The position numbers were made by a program, and so were the translations under genes. Below, piece by piece: positions 16,063 to 25,408 of a stretch of 64,000 nucleotides of DNA. The stretch lies in assembly GCA_038118725.1 (NCBI GenBank), contig JAYOIK010000008.1, positions 26,039-90,038 on the forward strand, in the 5' to 3' direction. Position 1 is the stretch's first letter; each line of letters opens with the position of its first letter. The notes below the pieces were generated by a model. The model had not been told where the DNA came from. It searched no databases and saw only the letters and a program-made list of their open reading frames with translations. The DNA is from JADHLJ01 sp038118725 (lineage in GTDB: Bacteria > Pseudomonadota > Alphaproteobacteria > Thalassobaculales > Thalassobaculaceae).

Positions 16063-16833
16063 ATGCCGGTACTGTACGAAAAACGGGACAACATCGCGGT
16101 CATAACGCTCAGCCGTCCGACGGCGCGGAACTGTTGGGGACAGGACTTCAGCGACGGCCTGATTGAACATTTCGAGGCGGCCGAGAAAGACGACGGCGTG
16201 CACTGCGTGGTGATCACCGGCGACCCGGCGGGCCGCGCCTTCTCGGCGGGAGCGGACCTCAAGGACCCTCGCACCCATACTCTCGAGACCATGGACGATT
16301 TCTTCACCGAGTTGCCGCGGTGGCGTAAATTCGCCGCGCGTGTCCTCGATCACTTTCCAAAACCCGTGGTCGCGGCGGTGAACGGCTACGCCATCGGCGT
16401 CGGCTGTATTCTGACCTATTGCTGTGACCTGATCGTCGCCTCGGAAAAGGCGGAATGGCGGATGCCGCAGACCGCGCTCGGGATCATGCCGGCCTATGGC
16501 GGCGCGGTGCGATTGGCGCGCTGGGTCGGCAAGGGACAGGCCATGCGCCTGGCCATGGGGTTTTCACTGTCCGCCGAGGAAGCGTACCGGATCGGCCTGG
16601 CGCAGTGGCTGGTACCGCACACCAAGCTGATGAGCCATGCAATGGATGTCGCCGAGCACATCGCCTCGGCCCCGACATTCGCGACCCAGATGGCCAAGGA
16701 ATCGCTTAACAGGGGACTGGATATACCGAACCTAGAGGACGCGTCCTGGGTCGACGCCTACCGCTTCATGGCATTGAGCCTGACGGACGAAACCAAGCGG
16801 CGGCACGACGAGTGGCGGGCGAGAAAGGCGTAG
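16063..16833 (+). CDS. Enoyl-CoA hydratase/isomerase
   Basis: This 256-residue crotonase has the oxyanion-hole segments RAFSAGADLK (near residue 58) and AAVNGYAIGVGCILTYCCDL. The next segment, RMPQTALGIMPAYGGAVRL, carries the Glu/Gly positions in altered form: MP replaces the usual E-x-x-G-I-x-P, so the standard hydratase Glu may be missing. A non-hydratase role (isomerase, hydrolase) is therefore possible. The ATG at 16063 follows GAAGGAA; a TTG nine codons earlier is less likely. Confidence 0.85.
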   Translation: MPVLYEKRDNIAVITLSRPTARNCWGQDFSDGLIEHFEAAEKDDGVHCVVITGDPAGRAFSAGADLKDPRTHTLETMDDFFTELPRWRKFAARVLDHFPKPVVAAVNGYAIGVGCILTYCCDLIVASEKAEWRMPQTALGIMPAYGGAVRLARWVGKGQAMRLAMGFSLSAEEAYRIGLAQWLVPHTKLMSHAMDVAEHIASAPTFATQMAKESLNRGLDIPNLEDASWVDAYRFMALSLTDETKRRHDEWRARKA

Positions 16834-16978
16834 CGGGCCAAGGCGGTGGGGTTGAATGAAGACCCTTCGAGAGCCCCTGGATCATTCCCCTCATCGTTGT
16901 CCCCGTAACGTCGCCCTAGCGAAAGCTCGGGCTTTTGGCGAGAACGACGACACCGCGTCGGCGGTACAACGCCCCGTT

Positions 16979-17034
16979 CGACCGTCACGACGAGGAGCCG
17001 GCGGCAAAAGCCCTTGCCTGCGAAGGGCGACGGA
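16979..17034 (-). repeat. Dispersed intergenic repeat, copy B (inverted)
   Basis: This 56-base unit is the near-exact complement of 716-772 (CGACCGTCACGACGAG then GCCGGCGGCAAAAGCCCTTG). Together with the looser copy at 16912-16950 it forms an inverted pair that fills the spacer between the crotonase and AhpD-like genes (16834-17079). I see no gene in that spacer. Confidence 0.7.
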
Positions 17035-17079
17035 AGCTTGGTACGCAAACCTCAAGCAGCGCGCGGAGCGACCGCCTTC

Positions 17080-17640
17080 CTATTCAGCGGCCTGGTTGGC
17101 CCCGAGTTCCAACGCCGCGTCTTCCATGTCGAGCTGCATGACGTCGTTGAACTTATTGAAGAAAGTGCAAAGCGTGATGCGCAAGGTCAGCTCGACGATC
17201 TGCTCCTCGCTGAAATGATCGCGCAGCCGGTCGAACAGCGTGTCCCGAACCCTGTTGTGGTCTCGGGTGACCTGAGCGGCGTAGTCCCGCACCAGACGAT
17301 CCACCTCGTCCAGGCCCGGACAATCCGGCTCCAGGATCGCCGCGACTGTTTCCGAGGAAAGTCCATGGGCCATCAGCTTTGGGCCGTGATGGGCGACACA
17401 ATAATCGCACTTGTTGATTTCAGAGACCGTGACGATGGCGATCTCGAGATAGCGCTTATCGAGGATCGGGTTATCCGACATCTCCAGGAGCATGCCCATG
17501 ACGTGCCGAAGCGCGATCGGGCGATGCGCGAAGACCTTCACCTGATTGAGGAAGGGGCCGTACTCGGTTGCATAGCGCTGATAGATCGGCTTGGCGTCGT
17601 CCGGAACCTCGTCAATCTCAACATCACGCACCCGGGCCAT
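17080..17640 (-). CDS. Carboxymuconolactone decarboxylase / AhpD-like protein
   Basis: The 186-residue all-helical protein has the peroxidase-like CxxC motif in INKCDYCVAHHG (Cys at about residues 83 and 86), typical of AhpD-type alkylhydroperoxidase folds. It lacks the second domain of true decarboxylases. The ATG at 17640 follows GGAGG. It starts 12 bases after the ATP-grasp gene ends, so the two are one operon. The likely role is thiol-based peroxide or adduct reduction. Confidence 0.87.
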   Translation of the reverse strand: MARVRDVEIDEVPDDAKPIYQRYATEYGPFLNQVKVFAHRPIALRHVMGMLLEMSDNPILDKRYLEIAIVTVSEINKCDYCVAHHGPKLMAHGLSSETVAAILEPDCPGLDEVDRLVRDYAAQVTRDHNRVRDTLFDRLRDHFSEEQIVELTLRITLCTFFNKFNDVMQLDMEDAALELGANQAAE

Positions 17641-17652
17641 GGGATCCTCCAA

Positions 17653-18585
17653 TCAGGCCGCGAGACGGCCATAAGTTCTGTTTCGCTCGGCGATCAGATA
17701 ATCGACCAGCGCTTGAGGCGCGTCACGACCCGCGGCGGCCTCGGCGGCGGCATTGTAGTTCGTATTCGTGTTCACGTCATAGACATATGGCGTCCCGTCG
17801 GCTCCGGTCGCGAACTCGATACCCGCGATTTCGATGCCATTAACCGCCAGGAAACGCTCCAGGCGTGCCTTGAACACCGGATCGATCTCGTCGATGACTG
17901 TGAAACTCGGCGCCGGCGGGCCACCTTCGACGGCGCACACATCGGCGGGGCACAGCTCGAACCCCATGGTCGTGTCGATCTTGACGGCATAGTGGAATCC
18001 GCCACCGATGAACTCGGCCCGGGTGATGGTGCCGTCCAGGGGGCGGATATACCGCTGAAACAAGGTGATGCCGTCGACCGATGGCGCGAGACCGTCGCCG
18101 AGGATCAACTCCCGCAGAGTGCTGAGATCCACGTGGAGCTTCACGCCCAAGCCCTTGCCGCCCCGATTCGGCTTGACGATGACGGGACCGGGGGCGAAGG
18201 CGGCAACCGCGTCCAGGGCTTGTTCAACGCCGACGGCGGCGATGGTGCGCGGAACGGCAACCCCACACGCGCCGAGGCGGGTGAGCTGGGCGGATTTGTT
18301 CACCTCGAGCTGAAGCGCCCGCGACGCGTTCACGACCCGGCGGCCATGATCTTCCAACCAGGCCAGCACAACGCTGGTCAGTTCCGGAGAATAGCGATGG
18401 CCGCGGGTATGCGAAGACGCGCTCATCCGATTGTAGAAGACCCCCTCCGGCGGCGGTGACGACAGATCTATGCCCCGCTCAACCAGATTCCACTCCTCGA
18501 AAGCCACCCCGCGCGCCTTGAACGCGCGGGCAAAGGGCGGAAGCCATTCGGGGTTCTCGTGCAGAACGAAAATATCGGCGCTCAT
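17653..18585 (-). CDS. ATP-grasp (RimK-like) ligase
   Basis: The 310-residue protein has an N-terminal pre-ATP-grasp part (FYNRMSASSHTRGH near residue 50). The ATP-grasp fold follows: PVIVKPNRGGKGLGVKL near residue 134, then a Mg-binding end, GIEFATGADGTPYVYDVNTNTNYN. RimK-like enzymes join a carboxylate to an amine, often adding Glu to a peptide or cofactor. The ATG at 18585 follows GGAGG. It is followed at once by the AhpD-like gene. No precursor peptide is visible next to it. The product is unknown. Confidence 0.82.
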   Translation of the reverse strand: MSADIFVLHENPEWLPPFARAFKARGVAFEEWNLVERGIDLSSPPPEGVFYNRMSASSHTRGHRYSPELTSVVLAWLEDHGRRVVNASRALQLEVNKSAQLTRLGACGVAVPRTIAAVGVEQALDAVAAFAPGPVIVKPNRGGKGLGVKLHVDLSTLRELILGDGLAPSVDGITLFQRYIRPLDGTITRAEFIGGGFHYAVKIDTTMGFELCPADVCAVEGGPPAPSFTVIDEIDPVFKARLERFLAVNGIEIAGIEFATGADGTPYVYDVNTNTNYNAAAEAAAGRDAPQALVDYLIAERNRTYGRLAA

Positions 18586-18887
18586 GGTCTGCCTCCGTGG
18601 CGTTCGGGATAACGGATCAACAAGGATATGAGAATTAGTGGATTGAAAAAGAAGGATAAAAATAGCCCTCCAAGAAGTTAGAACGCTCTGTTTCCGGGTT
18701 ATCGGACCGAAGTCCGATCCGTTCTCGCGCCTGCAAGCCAGGGAACGAAATTGCTTCGCGGTCGACACACCCGCGACCGGGTTACCCAGATCGCAGCACG
18801 TGCGTGGTAACGCGCGCGCGAGCGCAGAGCTCGGTTCTAGACATGCCCGCCTGTGATATTTTGCTCCGACAAAGTGGGAGGCGCGCC
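18586..18887. promoter_or_regulatory. Divergent promoter region with AT-rich block and hairpin
   Basis: These 302 bases lie between the ATP-grasp and GMC genes. Bases 18610-18665 are unusually AT-rich for the window and fit promoter elements for the minus-strand operon. At 18701-18718 is a perfect hairpin, ATCGGAC-CGAA-GTCCGAT, suited to an operator or an RNA stem. I see no gene here. Confidence 0.5.
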
Positions 18888-20528
18888 ATGGCTGACAGTT
18901 TTGACTATGTGATCGTCGGCGCCGGATCGGCTGGATGCATTCTAGCCAACCGGCTTACCGCGAACGGCAAATACAGCGTGTGTCTGTTGGAAGCGGGACC
19001 ACCGGACTGGAACCCCTTTATCCACATCCCCGCGGGCTTCATCAAAACCCTGGCGAACCCCAACGTGAACTGGATGTTCCAGGCCGAGCCCAGTCATTGG
19101 ACAGGTGGCCGGGTAATCGACGTACCCCGCGGCAAGACCCTCGGTGGCTCCAGCTCGATCAACGGCCATATCTACAATCGCGGCCAGCGGATGGACTATG
19201 ACAGCTGGGCCCAGCGGGGCAACCGCGGCTGGGGTTATGCGGATGTCCTGCCCTATTTCAAGCGCTGCGAGCAAAGGATTGGCGAAGGCGACGACACCTT
19301 CCGCGGTCGCCAGGGCAATCTTCAGGTCACGGATCTGAACTATACCCATCCGTTCTGCGAGATTTTCATGGACGGCGCGGCGGAACTCGGCATCCCGCGC
19401 AACAAGGACTATAACGGCGAGCGTCAGGAAGGGATCTCCTACGTTCAGCGCACCACACACAAGCGGCGGCGGGTCAGCACGGCGCGGGCCTTTCTGAAGC
19501 CGGCGCGCGGGCGGGCGAACCTGACCGTGCGCACCAACGCCTTCGCGACCCGGATCCTTCTCGACGGCAAGCGCGCGGTGGGCGTCGCCTATTCCAAGGG
19601 TGGGCGCGGCGGCAAGGCCATGGAGGTGCGCGCCAATCGCGAGGTGATTCTTTCGGGCGGCACGATCAACTCCCCCCAGCTGCTTCACGTATCCGGCATC
19701 GGTCCCTCGGCCCTGCTGAACGAGCTTGGGATCGAGGTTCTTCATGATCTGCCCGGGGTCGGCGAGAACCTGCGGGACCACTACGCGCCCCGGTTCAGCG
19801 CCCGTGTTCAGAACATTGAAACCATCAACGAACGCGCCAAGGGCCTACGCCTGGCGGGCGAGATCGTGAAGTACTTCACCGGCGGCAAGAGCATCGTCAA
19901 TCTCAACCCCTCGATGGTCTACGGGTTCTGGCACACCGATCCGGCGGTCAAGAGCAATGACGTGCAGTTCATTTTCACGCCGGCGAGCTACAAGCTCGGC
20001 GCCCATGGGGTGCTGGCGGACTATCCGGGCTTCACCGTGGCCGCGTGGCAACATCGACCGGAGAGCCTCGGCTATGTCCGGGCGCGCTCGGCCGACCCGT
20101 TCGATAAGCCGGTCATTCAACCGAATTATCTTGATGCCGAGGAAGATCGCCGCGTCACCGTCGAGGCCATGAAACTGGCGCGCAAGCTGATGCATACCGA
20201 CGCCATGAAGCCCTATCTCGGCGAAGAGGAGTATCCCGGCGCGGATATTCAAAGCGACAACGAACTTCTGGAGGCCGCCCGCCATTGGGGCAGCACGACT
20301 TATCATGTGATGGGCACTTGCCGGATGGGGCCGGACAGTGATCCGACAGCCGTCGTCGACGATGCGCTCAAGGTAAAGGGTCTCGATGCACTCCGGGTCA
20401 TCGACGCCTCGATCATGCCGACAATGCTCTCGGCCAACCTGAACGCCGGCGCGATGATGATCGGCGAAAAGGGCTCGGACCTGGTGCTTGGAGAAAACCC
20501 GCTCGATCCGATTATCGTGCCCGATTAG
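18888..20528 (+). CDS. GMC-family FAD oxidoreductase (choline dehydrogenase-like)
   Basis: The 546-residue protein begins with the ADP-binding motif VIVGAGSAGCILANRL. GMC signature 1 is GGSSSINGHIYNRGQ and signature 2 is SGGTINSPQLLHVSGIGP. The C-terminal active-site region is YHVMGTCRMGPDSDP followed by VIDASIMPTMLSANLNAG, which holds the catalytic His and Asn. The ATG at 18888 follows GGGAGG. It oxidises an alcohol with FAD. There is no choline operon context (no betB or betI), so the substrate is open. Confidence 0.9.
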   Translation: MADSFDYVIVGAGSAGCILANRLTANGKYSVCLLEAGPPDWNPFIHIPAGFIKTLANPNVNWMFQAEPSHWTGGRVIDVPRGKTLGGSSSINGHIYNRGQRMDYDSWAQRGNRGWGYADVLPYFKRCEQRIGEGDDTFRGRQGNLQVTDLNYTHPFCEIFMDGAAELGIPRNKDYNGERQEGISYVQRTTHKRRRVSTARAFLKPARGRANLTVRTNAFATRILLDGKRAVGVAYSKGGRGGKAMEVRANREVILSGGTINSPQLLHVSGIGPSALLNELGIEVLHDLPGVGENLRDHYAPRFSARVQNIETINERAKGLRLAGEIVKYFTGGKSIVNLNPSMVYGFWHTDPAVKSNDVQFIFTPASYKLGAHGVLADYPGFTVAAWQHRPESLGYVRARSADPFDKPVIQPNYLDAEEDRRVTVEAMKLARKLMHTDAMKPYLGEEEYPGADIQSDNELLEAARHWGSTTYHVMGTCRMGPDSDPTAVVDDALKVKGLDALRVIDASIMPTMLSANLNAGAMMIGEKGSDLVLGENPLDPIIVPD

Positions 20529-20634
20529 ATGCCACGAGTTACGGGTTCGCCAAAGGCTCCGACTGGCCTATTATTGGTCAGAGCTCGGTTCCGTCGGCCC
20601 GAGCGTGCCCTTGAACCCGAACGGGAATGAGATC

Positions 20635-22884
20635 TTGCGTGGCCTGATCCGATTTTTAGGCATGATGTCGGTACTGTTCGCCATTGGCGTATGGTGCACG
20701 GGCGAGGCGGTCGCGCAGGTTTCCGATGCCACCCCCGAAACGAAACTCGCGAACAAGGAAGCCATCGACAAGCTCGTCGAAACCTTGCGGGACGAGGCTA
20801 GGCGCGATGAACTCATCAAGCATCTGCAAGCCCTGCACGCTTCGATGCCGGGAACGAACGACGGCTCGGAAAGCACCACGGACAGTGACCTGGATGGACA
20901 TCTCGCCGCCGTTGCCGACCAGCAAACCGAACGGCTTTTGAACATCGCGCAGAACGTCGCCAAAGCCTTCGCGGAGGTCCTGAACCTCCCGAATTGGTTC
21001 AACAAGCAGATAACCGACCAGGCCCGACGGGACTTTTGGCTCGAGGCCTTCACCGGCGGTCTGGTACTGCCGATACTCGTGGCCCTGCTGGCGCGCTGGA
21101 TTTCCGCGCGGATGCTCGGCGGCGCGACCAGGAGATTACGCGATAACGTGCCCGAGGATCTCAAGGGCCGGATTTTCACGGGCGTCGCGCGCGGCGTGCT
21201 GGAACTCGCCATGGTCGCCGCGGTCCTGGCCGCGGGCTATGCCGCGCTTACCTTGCTGGACCGTTCGCCACAGTCGCGCCAGATCGCGGAGACCGTCATT
21301 CAAGCCATCGCGGCGGCAACCGCGATCGGCGTTGCCGCGCGCCTGATATTGGCTCCACACGCCGAAGCCCTGCGCCCGCTGCCGCTCGCCTCGGTGACAT
21401 CGGCCTATCTTTATTTATGGATCACGCGTCTGGCCTGGGTCGGCACGATCGGTTTCGCGCTCTCTCACATCGCCGTGCCGCTTGGCGCGAGCGGCGCCGG
21501 AGCACGCGCGATCGCGGTTCTCTCCGCCGTGATCTTCGCCGGCTTGGTGATCGTTCTGATCATGCAAACCCGGGACCCCGTTGCGGCCTGGATTCGCGGC
21601 GAGAATGCCGGCGTGACCCGGCGGCGAGGCGCCGATATCTGGCATGTTCTGGCCCTGCTCTACGTCGTGATGGTGTTCGGCGTTTTCGTGTCCGGAGAGA
21701 AGAACGGCTTCCTCTATCTCGTCAAGGCCTCCGGCGTCAGCGCCGGCGCGCTGATCGCGGCAATCGTCGTATCCTTACTCTTGGACCGGCTTCTGGCGCG
21801 GGTTTTCGCCCTGGACCCGGAACTTGATGCTCGATTCCCAGGCCTGCGCGAACGCAGCAACCTGTACAGGCCCGTTTTGAAGCGGGTTATCGACGTTCTA
21901 CTCGGTATCGGCGTCGTCATCGCGGTCCTCGTGGGCTGGGATATCGGCTTGTTGGACGCACTGCCCGCGGGCTGGCGCGGCGCGGTCCTGAAGAGCAGCG
22001 GCACGATCCTCTTTGTCATCTTGGCCAGCGTTCTGGCTTGGGAACTGGCGTCCGGCGCCATCGCCCGGGCATTGACGGTGGTGACCGTCGACGGCGTCGC
22101 GCAGGGACCGGGTAGCCGCGCCAAGACCCTGCTGCCCCTGCTGAGACGGGCGATCCTGATCGCCCTGGTGATCTTCTCGGGACTGATCATTCTGGCCGAG
22201 ATCGGTGTCCAGATCGCCCCGCTATTGGCCGGCGCGGGCGTGGTAGGACTGGCGATCGGTTTCGGCTCGCAGGCCCTGGTCCGAGATGTGATCACCGGTC
22301 TTTTCATCCTGATCGAGGACACGATCGCGGTGGGAGACTACGTCACCGTCGGTGGCCATTCCGGCGTGGTCGAGGATCTGTCGATCCGCACGATCAAGCT
22401 GCGTGACGTCGCCGGCACGGTGCATATCGTTCCCTTCGGGGACGTAACGACGGTGGAAAACTTCGCCAAGGACTTCGCCTTCGCGGTTCTGGACGTGGGC
22501 GTCGGCTATAGCGAGGACACCGACGTCGTTTCAGCGGTCCTGGCCGAAATCGGTGAGGAAGTCCTCCAGGACGAGGTCTACAAGGAACGGATCCTTTCGC
22601 CGCTCGAGATCATGGGCGTGCACGAACTCGGCGACAGCGCGGTCGTCGTCCGCGCACGCGTCAAGACCAAGCCGATGATGCAATGGAGCGTCCGCAGGGA
22701 GTTTCAGCGCCGTATCAAACATCGCTTCGATGCCCTCGGCATCGAGATCCCGTTCCCGCATCAGACGGTCTATTTCGGCGAAAAGAAAGAGTCGACGCCG
22801 GAGCTGGAGCGCTATCGCGGCGTTTCGACCCAAACAACGGCCCGACACGCGGACGGATCTGGAGCCGACACTGGCCCGCAATAG
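20635..22884 (+). CDS. MscS-family mechanosensitive ion channel
   Basis: This large membrane protein (about 749 residues from TTG 20635; ATG 20662 is the alternative) starts with a signal peptide ending near GEAVAQ. A periplasmic helical part follows, then about ten membrane helices. The MscS pore helix and beta domain follow: GAGVVGLAIGFGSQALVRDVITG in pieces, then VGDYVTVGGHSGVVEDLSIRT. The C-terminal alpha/beta domain ends at IPFPHQTVYFGEKK. It releases solutes on hypo-osmotic shock from the inner membrane. It follows the GMC gene by about 100 bases. Confidence 0.88.
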   Translation: MRGLIRFLGMMSVLFAIGVWCTGEAVAQVSDATPETKLANKEAIDKLVETLRDEARRDELIKHLQALHASMPGTNDGSESTTDSDLDGHLAAVADQQTERLLNIAQNVAKAFAEVLNLPNWFNKQITDQARRDFWLEAFTGGLVLPILVALLARWISARMLGGATRRLRDNVPEDLKGRIFTGVARGVLELAMVAAVLAAGYAALTLLDRSPQSRQIAETVIQAIAAATAIGVAARLILAPHAEALRPLPLASVTSAYLYLWITRLAWVGTIGFALSHIAVPLGASGAGARAIAVLSAVIFAGLVIVLIMQTRDPVAAWIRGENAGVTRRRGADIWHVLALLYVVMVFGVFVSGEKNGFLYLVKASGVSAGALIAAIVVSLLLDRLLARVFALDPELDARFPGLRERSNLYRPVLKRVIDVLLGIGVVIAVLVGWDIGLLDALPAGWRGAVLKSSGTILFVILASVLAWELASGAIARALTVVTVDGVAQGPGSRAKTLLPLLRRAILIALVIFSGLIILAEIGVQIAPLLAGAGVVGLAIGFGSQALVRDVITGLFILIEDTIAVGDYVTVGGHSGVVEDLSIRTIKLRDVAGTVHIVPFGDVTTVENFAKDFAFAVLDVGVGYSEDTDVVSAVLAEIGEEVLQDEVYKERILSPLEIMGVHELGDSAVVVRARVKTKPMMQWSVRREFQRRIKHRFDALGIEIPFPHQTVYFGEKKESTPELERYRGVSTQTTARHADGSGADTGPQ

Positions 22885-22914
22885 GCCGGCGGCGCAAAGG
22901 GGGGATGGATAATC

Positions 22915-23733
22915 ATGAAACGCCTACTGCTTCCCGCCGCCACGGAGGGGGTTCGCTTTCTGCCATACGGGACGGCCATGTCGGTCGCCTCGGCCTTCGA
23001 GGCGGAGCTTCGGGTACAGCTCTATCAACCGCGCACCGATGATCATGTCGTGGACCCGATGAGCTGGGGCCTGACCAGCTACGCCTGCCCGGAAGGCGCG
23101 ATCGCCGGCGAGGTCGAACGCGCGCAAGCCACCGTCGAGTCGTGTCTGGACGAACTAGAGCTCGGCTCAGGGAAGCCCCGCTTCACGGTAAAGGATCAGC
23201 CCCTGACATCCTGGCGCGAATTGGGACGGGTCTCGCGCGTCTACGATATGTCCATCGTATCGCGCGAGGCGCTGGCCGAGAACGCGGCGACCGCGATGGA
23301 GCAACTGCTGTTCGATAGCGGACGCCCAATGCTGCTCTCGCCCCATGACTGGCAGGGCCCGGTCGGCGAATCCATCGCGATCGCCTGGAACCGGAGCAGC
23401 GAGACATCCCGTCTGGTAAGCCATGCCATGGACCTGCTGCGCCAGGCCCGCGAGGTTCATGTAATCGCCATCGAGGACTGGTTCGTGGACGGCCCCGACG
23501 GCGCCGCGCTGCGCGACTATCTCGCGGCCAACGACGTGCCGGTGCATCTGCACGCCACGGGCAAGGCGAAGAACGAGTTCGGCTATCAGATCCTGCTCGA
23601 AACCCAGAACGTCGGCGCCGATCTGTTGCTCAAGGGCGCCTATACCCAGAGCCGCATCACCCAGGTGATGTTCGGTGGCGCGACCCGGGATATCCTGCGC
23701 GAGGCGCGCCTGCCGGTCCTCCTGGCACACTGA
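22915..23733 (+). CDS. Universal stress protein (UspA family, two-domain)
   Basis: The 272-residue protein is a tandem Usp fold. The second half carries IAIAWNRSSETSRLVSHAM and the C-terminal nucleotide-loop-like segment LLKGAYTQSRITQVMFGGATRDIL, then ARLPVLLAH, the usual Usp ending. It lies 30 bases after the channel gene and may be cotranscribed with it, which fits a stress role. Ligand binding is not certain because the glycine loop is degenerate (GAYTQSR for GxxxxS). Confidence 0.85.
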   Translation: MKRLLLPAATEGVRFLPYGTAMSVASAFEAELRVQLYQPRTDDHVVDPMSWGLTSYACPEGAIAGEVERAQATVESCLDELELGSGKPRFTVKDQPLTSWRELGRVSRVYDMSIVSREALAENAATAMEQLLFDSGRPMLLSPHDWQGPVGESIAIAWNRSSETSRLVSHAMDLLRQAREVHVIAIEDWFVDGPDGAALRDYLAANDVPVHLHATGKAKNEFGYQILLETQNVGADLLLKGAYTQSRITQVMFGGATRDILREARLPVLLAH

Positions 23734-23766
23734 TCCAGTATTGTCTTCGAATGACGGGAGTTTCCA

Positions 23767-24396
23767 ATGCGTCTGGTTATCGCCAGCCCAAGCCCCTACG
23801 CCCGCAAGGCCCGGGTGGTTCTGAACGAGAAAGCGATCGATCACGAAATCGTCATGGATCTCCCCTGGGCGCCCGGCACCGTCGCGCCGGCGAATAATCC
23901 GCTCGGCAAGATACCGATCCTGCTGCTGGATGACGGCGAGGCTATCCATGACAGCTCCGTCATCGTCCAATATCTGGAACTTGTTCACCCCGAGCCGCCA
24001 CTGCTGCCCGCCGACCCGATGGGACGGCTAGAGCATCGCAAGATCGAGGTACTGGCCGACGGCATTTGCGACGCGATCGTGCTGACGGCCTTGGAAGGCA
24101 ATCGCGAGCCCGAGCTGCGAAGCGTCGACTGGGTCGAGCGGCAGCGCGCCAAGATCGTCGCCGGCCTCGAAAGGCTATCGGCGTTGTTGGGCGACAAGGA
24201 TTGGTTCCTGGACGACCGAATGGGCATCGCCGACATCGCGTCGGCCTGCGCGCTCGGCTATATCGGGGTCAGGGCTGGCTCCATCGAGTGGCGCGACAAG
24301 CACCCCAATCTCGCCGCCTTCTCCGACCGCATGGAAGCGCGGCCGTCGTTCAAGATCAGCGTGCCGTACTCGCAGCCGATTCCACGGTTCCGCTAA
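23767..24396 (+). CDS. Glutathione S-transferase family protein
   Basis: The 209-residue protein has an N-terminal thioredoxin-like domain, with SPSPYARKARVVLNEK as the active-site start. NPLGKIPILLLDDGEAIHDSSVI contains the cis-Pro and glutathione-contact residues. A helical C-terminal domain ends in FSDRMEARPSFK. The ATG at 23767 has GGGAG upstream. It probably conjugates or reduces small electrophiles in the cytosol. It lies in a same-strand run from the channel to the second GMC gene. Confidence 0.88.
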   Translation: MRLVIASPSPYARKARVVLNEKAIDHEIVMDLPWAPGTVAPANNPLGKIPILLLDDGEAIHDSSVIVQYLELVHPEPPLLPADPMGRLEHRKIEVLADGICDAIVLTALEGNREPELRSVDWVERQRAKIVAGLERLSALLGDKDWFLDDRMGIADIASACALGYIGVRAGSIEWRDKHPNLAAFSDRMEARPSFKISVPYSQPIPRFR

Positions 24397-24488
24397 AACA
24401 CCCACGAGCTTCTCTTCACCTCGCGCCCCGTCGACGGCGGTGCTAACCTCTTGTGCAAGAATAACCGACGGCTTTGGGAGGATTGGAC

Positions 24489-25367
24489 ATGCACAAACTT
24501 GGAAACCTGGAAATCCGGCGCGTGGTCGAAAGCGAAGTGCCGATTTTCGAGGTGCAATCCTTCTTTCCGCAATGCGACATGGCGGTGGTCGAAAAACACC
24601 GGGACTGGCTGATGCCCCGGTTTATCGATCCCGAGACCATGATGGTCACGCTTTGCATCCAGTCCTATGTGATCAAGACCGAGCATCACAACATCCTGGT
24701 CGATACCTGTGTCGGAAACCACAAGGAGCGTCCGGCGCGGCCGAGCTGGCATATGCAGGACCTGCCCTATCTCAAGACACTCGCGGACGCGGGCGTCAGC
24801 GCCGAGGAGATCGATTTCGTGCTCTGTACGCATCTGCATGTCGATCACGTCGGCTGGAATACCAAGCTGGTCGATGGCCGGTGGGTGCCGACCTTCCCGA
24901 ACGCGAAATACATCTTCTCGCGCAAGGAATACGAGACCTGGAAATCGCGCTACGACAACAAGGAGAACGTGCCGGTTCCCCAGGTTTTCGAGGATAGCGT
25001 GCTTCCCATCGTCCAGGCCGGACAGGCGATGATTGTCGAGGATGATCACCAGATCGACGACGGCATGTGGATCGAGCCGTCGCCCGGCCACACGCCCGGC
25101 CATGTGATGCTCAACCTGAAATCCGGTGACGAGACGGCCCTGATGACCGGAGACGTCATCCACCATCCCCTGCAACTGATACGCCCGGAATGGTCGTGTC
25201 GGGCCTGCGAAAACCCGGATCAGTCCGCCAAGACCCGGATCGCCATGTTGGAGCGCGTCGCCGACAGCGATACCCTGCTGTGTCCGGCGCATTTCGCCTC
25301 GCCGACCATGGGCCATGTGCTCTCCGAGCCGGGCGATGGTTTCCGTTATCGGATGCTGGGCGAATAA
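24489..25367 (+). CDS. Metallo-beta-lactamase-fold hydrolase
   Basis: The 292-residue protein has the zinc motif THLHVDHVGWN (His115, His117, Asp119, His120). A downstream His lies in PSPGHTPGHV, an Asp in MTGDVIHH and a last His in CPAHFASPT. It is close to the lactonase branch of the fold. The ATG at 24489 follows GGGAGGA; the frame begins earlier at a TTG. It is followed 41 bases later by the GMC gene. It could hydrolyse a lactone or ester made by that oxidase; this link is inferred. Confidence 0.87.
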   Translation: MHKLGNLEIRRVVESEVPIFEVQSFFPQCDMAVVEKHRDWLMPRFIDPETMMVTLCIQSYVIKTEHHNILVDTCVGNHKERPARPSWHMQDLPYLKTLADAGVSAEEIDFVLCTHLHVDHVGWNTKLVDGRWVPTFPNAKYIFSRKEYETWKSRYDNKENVPVPQVFEDSVLPIVQAGQAMIVEDDHQIDDGMWIEPSPGHTPGHVMLNLKSGDETALMTGDVIHHPLQLIRPEWSCRACENPDQSAKTRIAMLERVADSDTLLCPAHFASPTMGHVLSEPGDGFRYRMLGE

Positions 25368-25408
25368 GGGCCGGGTCTCCGGCGAGGCATCTCCGGTGGA
25401 AACTCGAC

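Noticed and set aside
17014..18459. Plus-strand open frame of about 480 codons opposite the AhpD-like and ATP-grasp genes
   Set aside because: The composition is that of a complement of conserved genes; both minus-strand proteins have clear motifs and ribosome sites.
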